From contig CALXDJ010000001.1 of NCBI GenBank assembly GCA_944387035.1, positions 62,001 to 126,000 on the forward strand: a stretch of DNA of 64,000 nt, read 5' to 3'. This DNA is from an uncultured Oscillospiraceae bacterium. GTDB taxonomy: Bacteria; Bacillota; Clostridia; Oscillospirales; Oscillospiraceae. Of the stretch, positions 34,095-42,690 are shown piece after piece; position 1 is the stretch's first letter; each line of letters begins with the position of its first letter. Both the position numbers and the translations under genes were made by a program. The notes below the pieces were generated by a model, which searched no databases, had not been told where the DNA came from, and worked only from the letters and a program-made list of their open reading frames with translations.

Positions 34095-35173
34095 CCATCC
34101 GGGGAAAAACTCTCCCCCTTCCGATTCTGCAAGGCGGCATGGGCGTAGGAATTAGCCTGGACCGTCTGGCCGGTGCCGTGGCCGCCGCCGGCGGCATGGG
34201 CACCATCTCCACGGCTGTTTGCGGCTTCCGGGAGCCGGATTTTGCCGCTGACCCCAAAGGCGCCAACCTGCGGGCCCTGGCCGCGCAGGTCCGGCGGGCC
34301 AAGGAACTGGCCCGTGGCGCGGGAATGGTAGCCATCAACGCCATGGTCGCCACCACCCAGTATGCCGACAGCATCCGCACGGCGCTGCGCGCCGGCGTGG
34401 ATGCCGTGGTATGCGGCGCAGGTCTTCCCAAAGACCTGCCCGGCATTGCCGCTCAGGTACCGGAAAGCGACGCCGCCATTGCCCCCATCGTCAGCGGCGG
34501 CCGCGCCGCCACCCTGATCTGCCGCCTGTGGGATAAGCACTACCAGAGGGTTCCGGACTTTGTGGTCCTGGAAGGCCCCTTGGCCGGTGGTCATCTGGGC
34601 TTTTCCAAGGAGGAAGCCCAGCAGGCGCAGGCCGGACATCCCCGCCCCCTGCTGGAGCTTTTGCAGGAGGTCCTCACCGCATTGGAGCCCTTCCGGCAGA
34701 AGTACGGCCGGGATATCCCGGTATTTGTGGCCGGCGGGATCAAAAACGGCGCCGAGATGCGCCGTTACACTGACGCCGGTGCTGCCGGCGCACAGTTTGC
34801 CACCCGCTTTATCGCCACGCAGGAGTGCGATGCCGACGAAGGCTACAAACAAGCCCTCCTGCATGCCAAGCCCGAGGACATCACCATCGTGCAAAGTCCC
34901 GTGGGCATGCCGGGCCGGGCACTGCACAGCCCTCTGATCCAGAGGGTGGAGGCAGGCACGCAGCCGCCGGTGGACCGGTGTATCCGGTGCCTCTCCGCCT
35001 GCGACCCCAAAACCGCCCCCTACTGCATTTCCAAGGCCCTGATGGCCGCTGCCCGGGGCGATTGGGAAAACGGGCTGTTCTTCTGCGGCGCAGGTGCCGG
35101 GGAGATCAACACCCTCTCCACGGTCCAGGAGCAGATGGACCAGATCATGAATGAATGGAGGACCGCGCCATGA
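34085..35173 (+). CDS. Second FabK/nitronate-monooxygenase-like FMN enzyme with a C-terminal cysteine cluster
   Basis: 362 residues, same superfamily as FabK but diverged. LPILQGGMGVGISLDRLAGA and VFVAGGIKNGAEMRRYTDAG mark the FMN barrel; the His motif appears as LEGPLAGGHLGFSKEEA. About 50 extra C-terminal residues hold CIRCLSACDPKTAPYC (four cysteines), which could bind a metal or an Fe-S cluster. It overlaps fabK by 10 nt and fabD by 4 nt, so it is fully embedded in the operon. Annotated relatives are usually called nitronate monooxygenase (recalled); a fatty-acid role, perhaps unsaturation or detoxification, is inference. Confidence 0.85.
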   Translation: MAVTIRGKTLPLPILQGGMGVGISLDRLAGAVAAAGGMGTISTAVCGFREPDFAADPKGANLRALAAQVRRAKELARGAGMVAINAMVATTQYADSIRTALRAGVDAVVCGAGLPKDLPGIAAQVPESDAAIAPIVSGGRAATLICRLWDKHYQRVPDFVVLEGPLAGGHLGFSKEEAQQAQAGHPRPLLELLQEVLTALEPFRQKYGRDIPVFVAGGIKNGAEMRRYTDAGAAGAQFATRFIATQECDADEGYKQALLHAKPEDITIVQSPVGMPGRALHSPLIQRVEAGTQPPVDRCIRCLSACDPKTAPYCISKALMAAARGDWENGLFFCGAGAGEINTLSTVQEQMDQIMNEWRTAP

Positions 35174-36105
35174 AGCTCGGTTTCTTATATGCCGGACAGG
35201 GCAGCCAGCACCCCGGAATGGGAGCAGACCTGTACGAAGCGTATCCCGCCTTCCGCGCCGTCATCGACAGCGCCCAGGTGGACTTTGACCTCAAGGAGGT
35301 CTCCTTTACCGATTCTCAGGGAGTCATCAATCAGACCCGCTATACCCAGCCCTGCATGGTGGCCTTTGCCGCCGGTCTGACCGCTGTGCTGCGGGAGCAG
35401 GGCGTGACCCCCGCTGTGGCGGCAGGTCTTTCCCTGGGCGAGTACTCCGCCCTGCACGCTGCTGGTGTGTTTGACGCCGCCCAGGCCGTCAAGCTGGTTG
35501 CCTTCCGCGGCAAGGCCATGGAAGAGGCTGCCGCAGGCCGGGAGAGCGCCATGATCGCGGTTCTGGGCCTGGACCGGGCTCCTTTGCAGGAAGCCTGCGA
35601 GGAAGCCGGTTCCCTGGGCTGCGTGGTGATTGCCAACTATAACTGCCCCGGCCAGCTGGTCATCGGCGGTGAGAAGGCCGCCGTGGAAAAGGCAGCCGCA
35701 CTGGCCAAGGAAAAGGGCGCCAAGCGGTGCCTGCCCCTCAAGGTCAGCGGCCCCTTCCATACACCTCTGATGGCGCCCGCAGGCGCGGCCCTGGAGGAGT
35801 ATTTCCGTTCCGTCACCTTCGCCCAGCCCCAGATCCCCGTGATCTTCAACTGCCTGGGCGACGTCAAGGGCGACGACGTCACCATTCCGGAGCTGTTGGT
35901 GCGCCAGGTACAAAGCAGCGTGTTTATGGAGGATTCCATCCGTAAGATGGCCGCTATGAGCTTGGACGCTTTGGTGGAAATCGGCCCCGGCAAGGCCCTG
36001 AGCGGCTTTGTCAAGAAGACTGTCCCCGATCTGCCCGTCTACGCTGTGGAAACCGTGGCCGACGTGGAAGCTCTGGTACAGAAGGTAAAGGAGGAGCAGG
36101 TATGA
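35170..36105 (+). CDS. fabD: Malonyl-CoA:ACP transacylase
   Basis: Loads malonyl groups on ACP. 311 residues. FLYAGQGSQHPGMGADLYE at the start, the nucleophile Ser88 in AGLSLGEYSALHAAG, and His in SGPFHTPLM. Start at 35170 from TGGAGGACCGCG; it overlaps the preceding gene by 4 nt and fabG by 4 nt. Confidence 0.96.
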   Translation: MKLGFLYAGQGSQHPGMGADLYEAYPAFRAVIDSAQVDFDLKEVSFTDSQGVINQTRYTQPCMVAFAAGLTAVLREQGVTPAVAAGLSLGEYSALHAAGVFDAAQAVKLVAFRGKAMEEAAAGRESAMIAVLGLDRAPLQEACEEAGSLGCVVIANYNCPGQLVIGGEKAAVEKAAALAKEKGAKRCLPLKVSGPFHTPLMAPAGAALEEYFRSVTFAQPQIPVIFNCLGDVKGDDVTIPELLVRQVQSSVFMEDSIRKMAAMSLDALVEIGPGKALSGFVKKTVPDLPVYAVETVADVEALVQKVKEEQV

Positions 36106-36845
36106 ATTTTTCCGGAAAAACCGCCATTGTCACCGGCGGCAGCCGGGGCATCGGCCGTGCCGTGTGCCTGGAGCTGGCCCGCGGCGGTGCCAACGTGGTG
36201 CTCTGCTATGCAGGCAACGAGGAAGCCGCCCGTGCCACTGCCGCTGAGTGCGAGGCGCTGGGTGCCTCCGTACTGACGGTGAAGTGTGATGTCTCCGACA
36301 GCGCCCAAGTCAAAACTCTGGTGGACAGCGCCATCACCGCCTGTGGCCGGGTGGATATTCTGGTCAATAACGCCGGCATCACCCGGGATGGTCTGCTGAT
36401 GACCATGAAGGAAGAGGACTTTGACGCCGTGGCCGCCACCAATCTCAAGGGCACCTTTTTGTGCATGAAGGCCGTGGCCCGTCAGATGATGCGCCAGCGC
36501 TACGGCCGGATTGTGAATCTGAGCAGCGTGGTGGGCGTCCGGGGCAACGCCGGACAGGTCAACTACGCCGCCAGCAAGGCCGGCGTCATCGGCATGACCA
36601 AGTCTCTGGCCAAGGAGCTGGCCTCCCGGGGCGTGACGGTCAATGCCATCGCCCCCGGCTTCATCGAAACCGACATGACCGCTGCCATGCCGGAAGCCGC
36701 CAAGACTGCCACCCTGGCCTCCATCCCCATGGGACGTCTGGGCCAGGCGGAGGACGTGGCCCGGGCCATCGCCTTCCTGGCGGCGGAGGAGTCCGGTTAT
36801 ATCACCGGCCAGGTACTGTGCGTGGACGGCGGCATGGCCATGTAA
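36102..36845 (+). CDS. fabG: 3-oxoacyl-ACP reductase
   Basis: NADPH-dependent short-chain dehydrogenase, 247 residues. Cofactor motif [14 protein letters not shown] (about 12-25), [11 protein letters not shown], catalytic Ser-Tyr-Lys in [20 protein letters not shown] and the C-terminal [16 protein letters not shown]. Overlaps fabD by 4 nt. A 130-nt gap follows before fabF, with no promoter I can recognise. Confidence 0.96.
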   Translation: MNFSGKTAIVTGGSRGIGRAVCLELARGGANVVLCYAGNEEAARATAAECEALGASVLTVKCDVSDSAQVKTLVDSAITACGRVDILVNNAGITRDGLLMTMKEEDFDAVAATNLKGTFLCMKAVARQMMRQRYGRIVNLSSVVGVRGNAGQVNYAASKAGVIGMTKSLAKELASRGVTVNAIAPGFIETDMTAAMPEAAKTATLASIPMGRLGQAEDVARAIAFLAAEESGYITGQVLCVDGGMAM

Positions 36846-36975
36846 TGCGGCCGGTGACTCCCCCGCATTTTCCGGTATTGTCCGCGGCTCCTGCCGCATT
36901 CCCTGCGGTCTGAGCAGCAATCCGCCCACTCTGTACCGCCATTTTATCCGATTGATTTCACAGGAGGTTACCACT

Positions 36976-38217
36976 ATGGATCGACGCAGAGTCGTCATCA
37001 CCGGCCTGGGGGCCGTCACCCCCATTGGCCTTACCGCGCTGGAGAGCTGGCAGGCCGTGAAGAACGGCGTGTGCGGCGTGGCGCCTATCACCCAGTTTGA
37101 CCCTTCCGGAATGAAGGTGAAGCTGGCGGCTGAAGTGAAAGGCTTTGAAGCCGAAACTCTGCTGGGTCGCCAGGAGGCCAAGCGCATGGGCCGGTTCACG
37201 CAGTTTGCTGTAGTGGCCGCCCGGGAGGCCATTTCCGACGCCGGCTTTGACATCAAGAATGCAGACCCCGACCGCTGCGGCGTGATTATCTCCAGCGGCA
37301 TCGGCGGTCTGTCCATCACCGAAGCCGAACACGACAAAGGCAAGGAGAAGGGCTGGGACCGGGTGTCTCCGTTCTATATCCCCACGGGTATCTGCAATAT
37401 GGCTGCCGGTCAGGTGGCCATTGACCATGGCTTCAAAGGCATGTGCACCTGCCCCGTTACCGCCTGCGCCGGCGGCACCAACGCGGTGGGAGATGCCTTC
37501 CACTATATCCGGGACGGCTATGCCGACGTGATGCTCTGCGGCGGCACGGAAGCCAGCGTAACCCCGCTGGCAATCGGCGGCTTCACATCCATGAAGGCCC
37601 TGTCCCAGGCCACGGATCCCAACCGGGCATCCATCCCCTTTGACGCCGAACGCAGCGGCTTCGTGCTGGGCGAGGGCGCCGGTGTGCTGCTGCTGGAAGA
37701 GCTGGAGCACGCGCTGGCCCGGGGCGCCAAGATCTATGCCGAAATCACCGGCTACGGCGCCACCTGCGACGCTTACCACATGACCGCGCCCCTGCCCGAC
37801 GGCAGCGGCGGCGCCAAGGCCATGGCCCTGGCACTTTCCGACGGCCAGACCGCTCCCGACTCTGTGGACTACATCAATGCCCACGGCACCTCCACCCATC
37901 TCAATGATGCCGGTGAAACCGCTGCCGTCAAGACGGTCTTCGGAGCCCATGCCTATGAGCTGGCCATGAGCTCTACCAAATCCATGACCGGCCATATGCT
38001 GGGTGCCGCCGGCGCCGTGGAGGCCATCTTCACCGCGCTGACCCTGCGGGACGGCTTCCTGCCCGCCACCATCAACTATCAGGTCAAAGACGAGGCCTGC
38101 GACCTGGACGTGGTGCCGGGTGTGGGCCGCAATGCCGATGTGCACTATGCCATGTCCAACTCTCTGGGCTTCGGCGGCCACAACGGCAGCCTGCTGATGA
38201 AGAAGTGGGAGGCGTAA
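36976..38217 (+). CDS. fabF: 3-oxoacyl-ACP synthase II
   Basis: Elongating condensing enzyme, 413 residues. It opens MDRRRVVITGLGAVTPIG. Catalytic Cys in TACAGGTNAVGDAF, His in NAHGTSTHLND and His in STKSMTGHMLGAAGAVEA. Start at 36976 from CAGGAGGTTACCACT; the longer frame begins before the ribosome site. Likely handles mid- and long-chain extension and temperature response as in other bacteria. Confidence 0.96.
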   Translation: MDRRRVVITGLGAVTPIGLTALESWQAVKNGVCGVAPITQFDPSGMKVKLAAEVKGFEAETLLGRQEAKRMGRFTQFAVVAAREAISDAGFDIKNADPDRCGVIISSGIGGLSITEAEHDKGKEKGWDRVSPFYIPTGICNMAAGQVAIDHGFKGMCTCPVTACAGGTNAVGDAFHYIRDGYADVMLCGGTEASVTPLAIGGFTSMKALSQATDPNRASIPFDAERSGFVLGEGAGVLLLEELEHALARGAKIYAEITGYGATCDAYHMTAPLPDGSGGAKAMALALSDGQTAPDSVDYINAHGTSTHLNDAGETAAVKTVFGAHAYELAMSSTKSMTGHMLGAAGAVEAIFTALTLRDGFLPATINYQVKDEACDLDVVPGVGRNADVHYAMSNSLGFGGHNGSLLMKKWEA

Positions 38218-38218
38218 C

Positions 38219-38650
38219 ATGGAACTCAATTCCAATCAGATTGCTGAAATCCTGCCTCATCGGTTCCCCTTCGCCCTGGTGGACCGGATCACCGATTACG
38301 AGCCCGGCCAGTGGGCCAAGGGCATCAAGTGCGTCAGCGTCGGCGAGCCCGTTTTCTGCGGCCACTTTCCTCAGGAGCATGTCCTGCCGGGCGTGCTGAT
38401 TCTGGAGGCCATGGCCCAGGTGGGTGCCATCGCCATTCTCTCCCTGCCGGAGAACAAGGGTAAGATCGCGTACTTTGGCGGCGTGAAAAACGCACGGTTC
38501 AAGCACAAGGTCGTTCCTGGTGATGTTCTGGAAATGGAATGTGTGCTGACCAAGCGCCGCGGTCCGGTGGGGGTCGGTGAATGCCGCGCCACTGTCAACG
38601 GCGAGCTGGCCTGTACCGCGGAGCTGACCTTTGCTGTCGGCACAAAATAA
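38219..38650 (+). CDS. fabZ: 3-hydroxyacyl-ACP dehydratase
   Basis: Hotdog-fold dehydratase, 143 residues. It opens with LPHRFPFALVDRI, and the active site is CGHFPQEHVLPGVLILEAMA (His and Glu). It starts 1 nt after the fabF stop, with GGAGG in the fabF end. No separate fabA or fabM is in the window, so the source of unsaturated fatty acids is not shown here. Confidence 0.96.
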   Translation: MELNSNQIAEILPHRFPFALVDRITDYEPGQWAKGIKCVSVGEPVFCGHFPQEHVLPGVLILEAMAQVGAIAILSLPENKGKIAYFGGVKNARFKHKVVPGDVLEMECVLTKRRGPVGVGECRATVNGELACTAELTFAVGTK

Positions 38651-38715
38651 TCTGCCGGTTTCTCCCAGGAGCGCTGTACCGCATTGGGAATATGGCCGGA
38701 AAGCGGGGGAACCGA

Positions 38716-39177
38716 ATGCTGAAAAACGCATTTTTTAACGTGTATACCAAATTTAAGCTGCATTTCTACCAGGAGATCTTTCGGCGCTTTCAGGACCGGG
38801 AGGCCAGTTTGACAACTGTGGAAACCTTCTGCATGGAAACCATTCAAGCGCTGGGCAGCCCTACTGTCAACGAGTTTGCCACCTTCATGCGCATCTCCCC
38901 TCCCAACGCCGCCTACAAGGTCAACAGCCTGGTCAAGAAGGGATATATCCGCAAGGTCCAGTCTCCCGATGACCGCCGGGAATACCATCTGGAGGTTACC
39001 CAAAAGTATATCGACTACTACAACATCTCCACCAGCTACATGGTCCAGGTCATGGACCGGATTGCCAACCGTTTCTCCCCCGAGGAATGCGCCAAGCTGG
39101 AGGAAATGCTCACAGTGGTCAGCCGGGAACTCATGCCCGAAGTGGACATCCCTGAGGCAAACATTCCTGAGAGCTGA
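38716..39177 (+). CDS. MarR-family regulator, probable FabT-like repressor of the fab operon
   Basis: 153 residues, winged helix-turn-helix. N-terminal helix FNVYTKFKLHFYQEIFRRF; the recognition region is SPTVNEFATFMRISPPNAAYKVNSLVKKGYIRK and the wing is QSPDDRREYHLEVTQK. It is the last gene of the operon before a strong terminator, so it is transcribed with the genes it probably controls. Start at 38716 from GCGGGGGAACCGA. In streptococci the MarR protein FabT controls fab genes with acyl-ACP as co-repressor (known); here the position at the end and the tandem palindromes upstream of acpP support autoregulation (inference). Confidence 0.88.
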   Translation: MLKNAFFNVYTKFKLHFYQEIFRRFQDREASLTTVETFCMETIQALGSPTVNEFATFMRISPPNAAYKVNSLVKKGYIRKVQSPDDRREYHLEVTQKYIDYYNISTSYMVQVMDRIANRFSPEECAKLEEMLTVVSRELMPEVDIPEANIPES

Positions 39178-39196
39178 ATCTCTGCAAGTCTCACAG

Positions 39197-39236
39197 AAAA
39201 AAACAGGCCGTTTTCACAGTGAAACGGCCTGTTTTT
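39197..39236. terminator. Bidirectional terminator at the end of the fab operon
   Basis: 14-bp stem with one bulged T built on ACAGGCCGTTT and its complement, A-run before and TTTTT after. It also serves gluQ on the minus strand. Confidence 0.92.
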
Positions 39237-39243
39237 CTGCTAT

Positions 39244-40191
39244 TCAGATTTCAAAAAAATGTTCCGGCAAGCGGATATCACTCCGGGGAACCTTGTCCCA
39301 GTCAAACTCTTCCAGCAGCTCCCAGGCACTGGCCGGCTCGGCCGAGGGGTGGAATCCTGCCAAATACGCCAGTTTCCCCAACACCGCCTGTGCACTCATG
39401 CGTCCCTGGAGCACTTCCAACCCCGCGTCTGCATCCCGCTTGGAAAGCCGCCGCCCGTCCGGCGCCAGCAGCAGCGGCACATGGCAAAAAGACGGCGGCG
39501 TCAGATCCAGCAGGCGGTAAAGGTACAGCTGCCGGGGCGTGGAATCCAACAAATCCGCCCCGCGGACTACCTCTGTGATCCCCATGGCGGCATCATCCAC
39601 CACCACCGCCAGCTGGTAGGCAAACATCCCATCCGACCGGCGCAAAAGAAAGTCCCCGCACGCACGGGCCAGATTCTCCCGAACCGCTCCCAAATGCCCG
39701 TCGGTAAACCCGATTTCCTCCTCCGGCACCCGCAGGCGAAGCGCCGGGGCGCGGCGCAGCGACCGCTCCGCAATCTGCGCGGCAGACAGCTTCCGGCAGG
39801 TTCCGGGATAGATCACCTGTCCATCCTCCCGATGGGGCGCACTGGCGGCATGGAGCTCCGCCCGGGTGCAAAAGCAGGGATAGACCAGTCCTTGTGCCTC
39901 CAGCTGCTCCAGTGCTGCCTGATAGCGATCTGTCCGCTGACTTTGAAAATACGGACCGTTGGAGCCGCCAACTTCCGGTCCTTCATCCCAATCCAGTCCC
40001 AGCCAGTGCAGATCCTCCATCATCTGCCGGGCATACCGCTGGGGACACCGGGCCGTGTCCAGGTCCTCGATCCGCAAAACCATGTGTCCCTCTTGCTGTC
40101 TGACCGACAGCCATGCCAACAGACAGCACAGAATGTTACCCAGATGAATCCGTCCGCTGGGTGATGGCGCAAAACGTCCTGTAACCTTCAC
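39244..40191 (-). CDS. gluQ: Glutamyl-Q tRNA(Asp) synthetase
   Basis: Truncated GluRS paralogue that attaches glutamate to queuosine of tRNA-Asp. 315 residues: catalytic core only, no anticodon-binding domain. Motifs: GRFAPSPSGRIHLGNIL (HIGH-like), RIEDLDTARCP, zinc site CFCTRAEL ... YPGTCRKL, and LSKRDADAG (KMSKS-like). GTG start at 40191 with GAGGAGGGACAGC. Own promoter and terminator. Confidence 0.93.
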   Translation of the reverse strand: MKVTGRFAPSPSGRIHLGNILCCLLAWLSVRQQEGHMVLRIEDLDTARCPQRYARQMMEDLHWLGLDWDEGPEVGGSNGPYFQSQRTDRYQAALEQLEAQGLVYPCFCTRAELHAASAPHREDGQVIYPGTCRKLSAAQIAERSLRRAPALRLRVPEEEIGFTDGHLGAVRENLARACGDFLLRRSDGMFAYQLAVVVDDAAMGITEVVRGADLLDSTPRQLYLYRLLDLTPPSFCHVPLLLAPDGRRLSKRDADAGLEVLQGRMSAQAVLGKLAYLAGFHPSAEPASAWELLEEFDWDKVPRSDIRLPEHFFEI

Positions 40192-40228
40192 GCTGTCCCT
40201 CCTCTTCTTTCCTGAGCTCTAATTTCTT

Positions 40229-40257
40229 ATTGTAGCGTACCATGACATGGGACGCAA
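40229..40257 (-). promoter_or_regulatory. Sigma-A promoter for gluQ
   Basis: Minus strand TTGCGT, 17-nt spacer, TACAAT. Confidence 0.65.
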
Positions 40258-40276
40258 GGGGGCAGCAGGTTTTAAC

Positions 40277-40305
40277 TGGACAATTCTCCAAATAAATGAT
40301 ATAAT
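40277..40305 (+). promoter_or_regulatory. Sigma-A promoter for the zinc-ribbon gene
   Basis: TGGACA, 17-nt spacer, TATAAT, ending 38 nt before the start at 40344. Confidence 0.72.
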
Positions 40306-40343
40306 AAAAAGATTAAATCCAATTGAAAACGAGGTGCTTTACC

Positions 40344-40946
40344 ATGAGCGAGGAGATGCGGACCTTCGGATACCTGTGTCCCAAATGCGGCAAACCGGTA
40401 ATGGGAACCCGTTCCATATTTGCCTTGGAGGCCTCCGACGCGGAGATCGCCTGCGAATGCGGCGGCAGCGTGCTGCGTACAGAGTATGACGGCCGGGACT
40501 ACCGGGTATATGTCCCCTGCGGCCTGTGCTCCGAAACCCATATGGCAATTTGCCCGCCGGACCGGATGCTCCGGGGCGCCACCGCCCTGGCCTGTTCCCA
40601 AACCAAGCAGTTTTGCTGCTTCATCGGCCCTGAAGGCATTGTGGAAAAGAACCTGCGGGAACTGGTGATCCTGGCTGAAAAGGAAAAACAGCAGCAGGAA
40701 GAGCCGGAAGCCTTTGCGGATAATGTCATCATGTATGAGATTCTCTCAGAACTCAAGGACATTGCCGCCAGGCCCGACGGCATCACCTGCGCCTGCGGCA
40801 GCAATCGCTGCGGCATGGAAATCCGGCGTTCCTCCGTGGACCTGGTATGCCGGGACTGCGGCGCCCGGCTGCGGATTCCCGCCGCCACGGACCGGGATCT
40901 GGACGATCTGTGCTGCCATATGAAACTGGTGATCCCCGGCAAATAA
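40344..40946 (+). CDS. Cysteine-rich multi-zinc-ribbon protein of unknown function
   Basis: 200 residues with at least five CXXC-type pairs: LCPKCGKPV (start), ACECGGS, CGLCSETHM, CACGSNRCG, and CRDCGARLR near the end. A middle helical, Lys/Gln/Glu-rich segment (KEKQQQEEPEAF) separates two zinc regions. I do not recognise the family; similar proteins occur in clostridia (recalled). GAGGTGCTTTACC sets the start. It precedes a CDF transporter gene by about 85 nt, so a metal-linked role is possible but not shown. Confidence 0.8.
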   Translation: MSEEMRTFGYLCPKCGKPVMGTRSIFALEASDAEIACECGGSVLRTEYDGRDYRVYVPCGLCSETHMAICPPDRMLRGATALACSQTKQFCCFIGPEGIVEKNLRELVILAEKEKQQQEEPEAFADNVIMYEILSELKDIAARPDGITCACGSNRCGMEIRRSSVDLVCRDCGARLRIPAATDRDLDDLCCHMKLVIPGK

Positions 40947-41031
40947 ACAGCGGCATCTTTTTTGCCGGGCATGCATACTCTGAGGGAAATGCCGTTTTAT
41001 TTTGTTTTCCCACAGAAAGGAATGGAACGAT

Positions 41032-42192
41032 ATGATTTCACTGCTGGCGCGGCTGTTCATCAAGCCCCAGGAAGATGAGGCGGCCATGCGCAAAGCCTAC
41101 GGTATCCTCTGCGGTGCCGTGGGCATCGGACTGAATGTGCTGCTCTTCCTGGGAAAATTTCTGGCCGGAACCATTTCCGGCTCCATCGCCATTACCGCCG
41201 ATGCCTTCAACAACCTCTCTGACGCGGGCAGTTCCTGTGTGACTCTGCTGGGCTTTCAGCTGGCCGGTCAAAAGCCGGACGTCCACCACCCCTTCGGCCA
41301 TGGGCGGTTTGAATATCTCTCCGGTCTGGCCGTATCGGTACTGATCCTGCTGATGGGCTTCGAGTTGGGCAAATCCTCCGTGGAGAAGATTCTGCACCCG
41401 GCCCCGGTAGACTCCAGTCCCCTGGTCCTGGCAATCCTGTGTGTTTCCATTGCGGTGAAACTCTACATGGCTCTATATAATCACCGCTTGGGAAAGAAGC
41501 TTCACTCCTCCGCCATGACCGCCACCGCCATCGACTCTTTAAGCGACAGCATTGCCACCACCGCCGTCCTGGCGGCCACCCTGGTGGGGCAATTCTTCCA
41601 TGTGATGATTGACGGCTGGTGCGGTATTCTGGTGGCCTGCTTTATTCTCTGGTCCGGCTACGGTGCCGCCAAGGAAACCATCGATCCCCTGCTGGGCACA
41701 CCGCCTACCCACGAGTTTGTCTCCCGAATCCAGGAGCTGGTCCTGGCCCATCCGTCCATCATCGGCATTCACGACCTGATTGTGCACGATTACGGCCCCG
41801 GCCGGGTGATGATCTCCCTCCATGCGGAAGTCTCCGCCTCCGAAAACGTTCTGGAGCTCCACGACGAAATCGATAACGTAGAGCGGGAACTGCGGGAGAA
41901 GCTGGGCTGTGACGCCGTCATCCATATGGACCCCGTGGTGACCGACGATGGAATCACCCAGCAAACCCGCCAAAGAGTCGCCACGCTGGTACGCTGCATT
42001 GACGATGACATTTCCATCCACGATTTCCGCATGGTCTCCGGTCCCACCCATACCAATGTCATTTTTGATGCCGTGGTGCCCTTTGGTTTCCGCCTGTCGG
42101 ATGAGGAGGTCGCCTCCAAGATCAAGTCCGCCGTCCGGGCTCTGGATGGAAATTACTATGCCGTGGTAAATGTAGAGCGCTCCTATACATAA
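41032..42192 (+). CDS. Cation diffusion facilitator (CDF) metal transporter
   Basis: 386 residues. The N-terminal transmembrane domain has metal-site motifs ITADAFNNLSDAGSS (TM2) and ATAIDSLSDSIATT (TM5), plus HHPFGHGRFEYLSGL between TM2 and TM3. Residues about 215-290 form the cytoplasmic dimer domain, and an additional ferredoxin-like part reaches the end, longer than minimal CDF proteins. Metal (Zn, Mn, Fe or Co) not decided; the DNNSD-type first site leans to Mn or Fe. AAAGGA lies about 10 nt before the ATG. Confidence 0.93.
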   Translation: MISLLARLFIKPQEDEAAMRKAYGILCGAVGIGLNVLLFLGKFLAGTISGSIAITADAFNNLSDAGSSCVTLLGFQLAGQKPDVHHPFGHGRFEYLSGLAVSVLILLMGFELGKSSVEKILHPAPVDSSPLVLAILCVSIAVKLYMALYNHRLGKKLHSSAMTATAIDSLSDSIATTAVLAATLVGQFFHVMIDGWCGILVACFILWSGYGAAKETIDPLLGTPPTHEFVSRIQELVLAHPSIIGIHDLIVHDYGPGRVMISLHAEVSASENVLELHDEIDNVERELREKLGCDAVIHMDPVVTDDGITQQTRQRVATLVRCIDDDISIHDFRMVSGPTHTNVIFDAVVPFGFRLSDEEVASKIKSAVRALDGNYYAVVNVERSYT

Positions 42193-42244
42193 GAAGGTCT
42201 TTGGAACGGCGTTTCCACACCGCCGTGATAAGGAGGTTATGACG

Positions 42245-42595
42245 ATGCCCCTTCCCTGGTACTATCATCTGTTGACCCCGGATTGGATGCAGCACCGCGA
42301 CCTTGCCGACGTGCTGGAACGCCAGCAGTCTGATGCCAATTCCCTGGAACGGCGGGTGGAACTTCTGGAACGGCAGCTGCAGGACCAGCAGCGCCACATC
42401 CAGGGGCTGGAAGCCCTGCTGGCTGCCCACGGCATTACACCGCCTCCCGTACCGGAGGAGGAACCCCCTCAGGCGGCCGTTTTCCCCGCCCGCACCCGGG
42501 AAACCATCACATGTCCCCGGTGCGGTGCCCGTCAGCGGGGAGACCGGGACAGCTGCTACGTCTGCAGTCTGCCTTTTCAATACGAATCTGAATGA
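42245..42595 (+). CDS. Coiled-coil protein with C-terminal zinc ribbon, unknown function
   Basis: 116 residues. MPLPWYYHLLTPDWMQH, then a heptad-rich coiled coil (about 22-62, LERRVELLERQLQDQQRHIQ), a Pro-rich link, and a four-cysteine ribbon TCPRCGARQRGDRDSCYVC. Start at 42245 (AGGAGGTTATGACG) rather than the closer ATG at 42239. An ACGGCG...CGCCGT stem lies in the 50-nt gap from the CDF gene. Probably in the same transcript; function unknown. Confidence 0.72.
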   Translation: MPLPWYYHLLTPDWMQHRDLADVLERQQSDANSLERRVELLERQLQDQQRHIQGLEALLAAHGITPPPVPEEEPPQAAVFPARTRETITCPRCGARQRGDRDSCYVCSLPFQYESE

Positions 42596-42597
42596 AT

Positions 42598-42640
42598 ACG
42601 GTCCGGCGATGCTTACGCACCACCGGACCGTGATATTTTT
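42598..42640 (+). terminator. Terminator before spoVAD
   Basis: 9-bp stem (ACGGTCCGG with CCGGACCGT), 16-nt loop, then GATATTTTT. Confidence 0.75.
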
Positions 42641-42690
42641 GCCGCCTTTGGGAAATCCTAAAAAAACTCCATCAAACCGAGGTGGCTTTT

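Noticed and set aside
36844-36912. 22-codon frame directly after fabG
   Set aside because: Overlaps the fabG stop, has no ribosome site of its own and a Pro/Ala-rich random-looking sequence.
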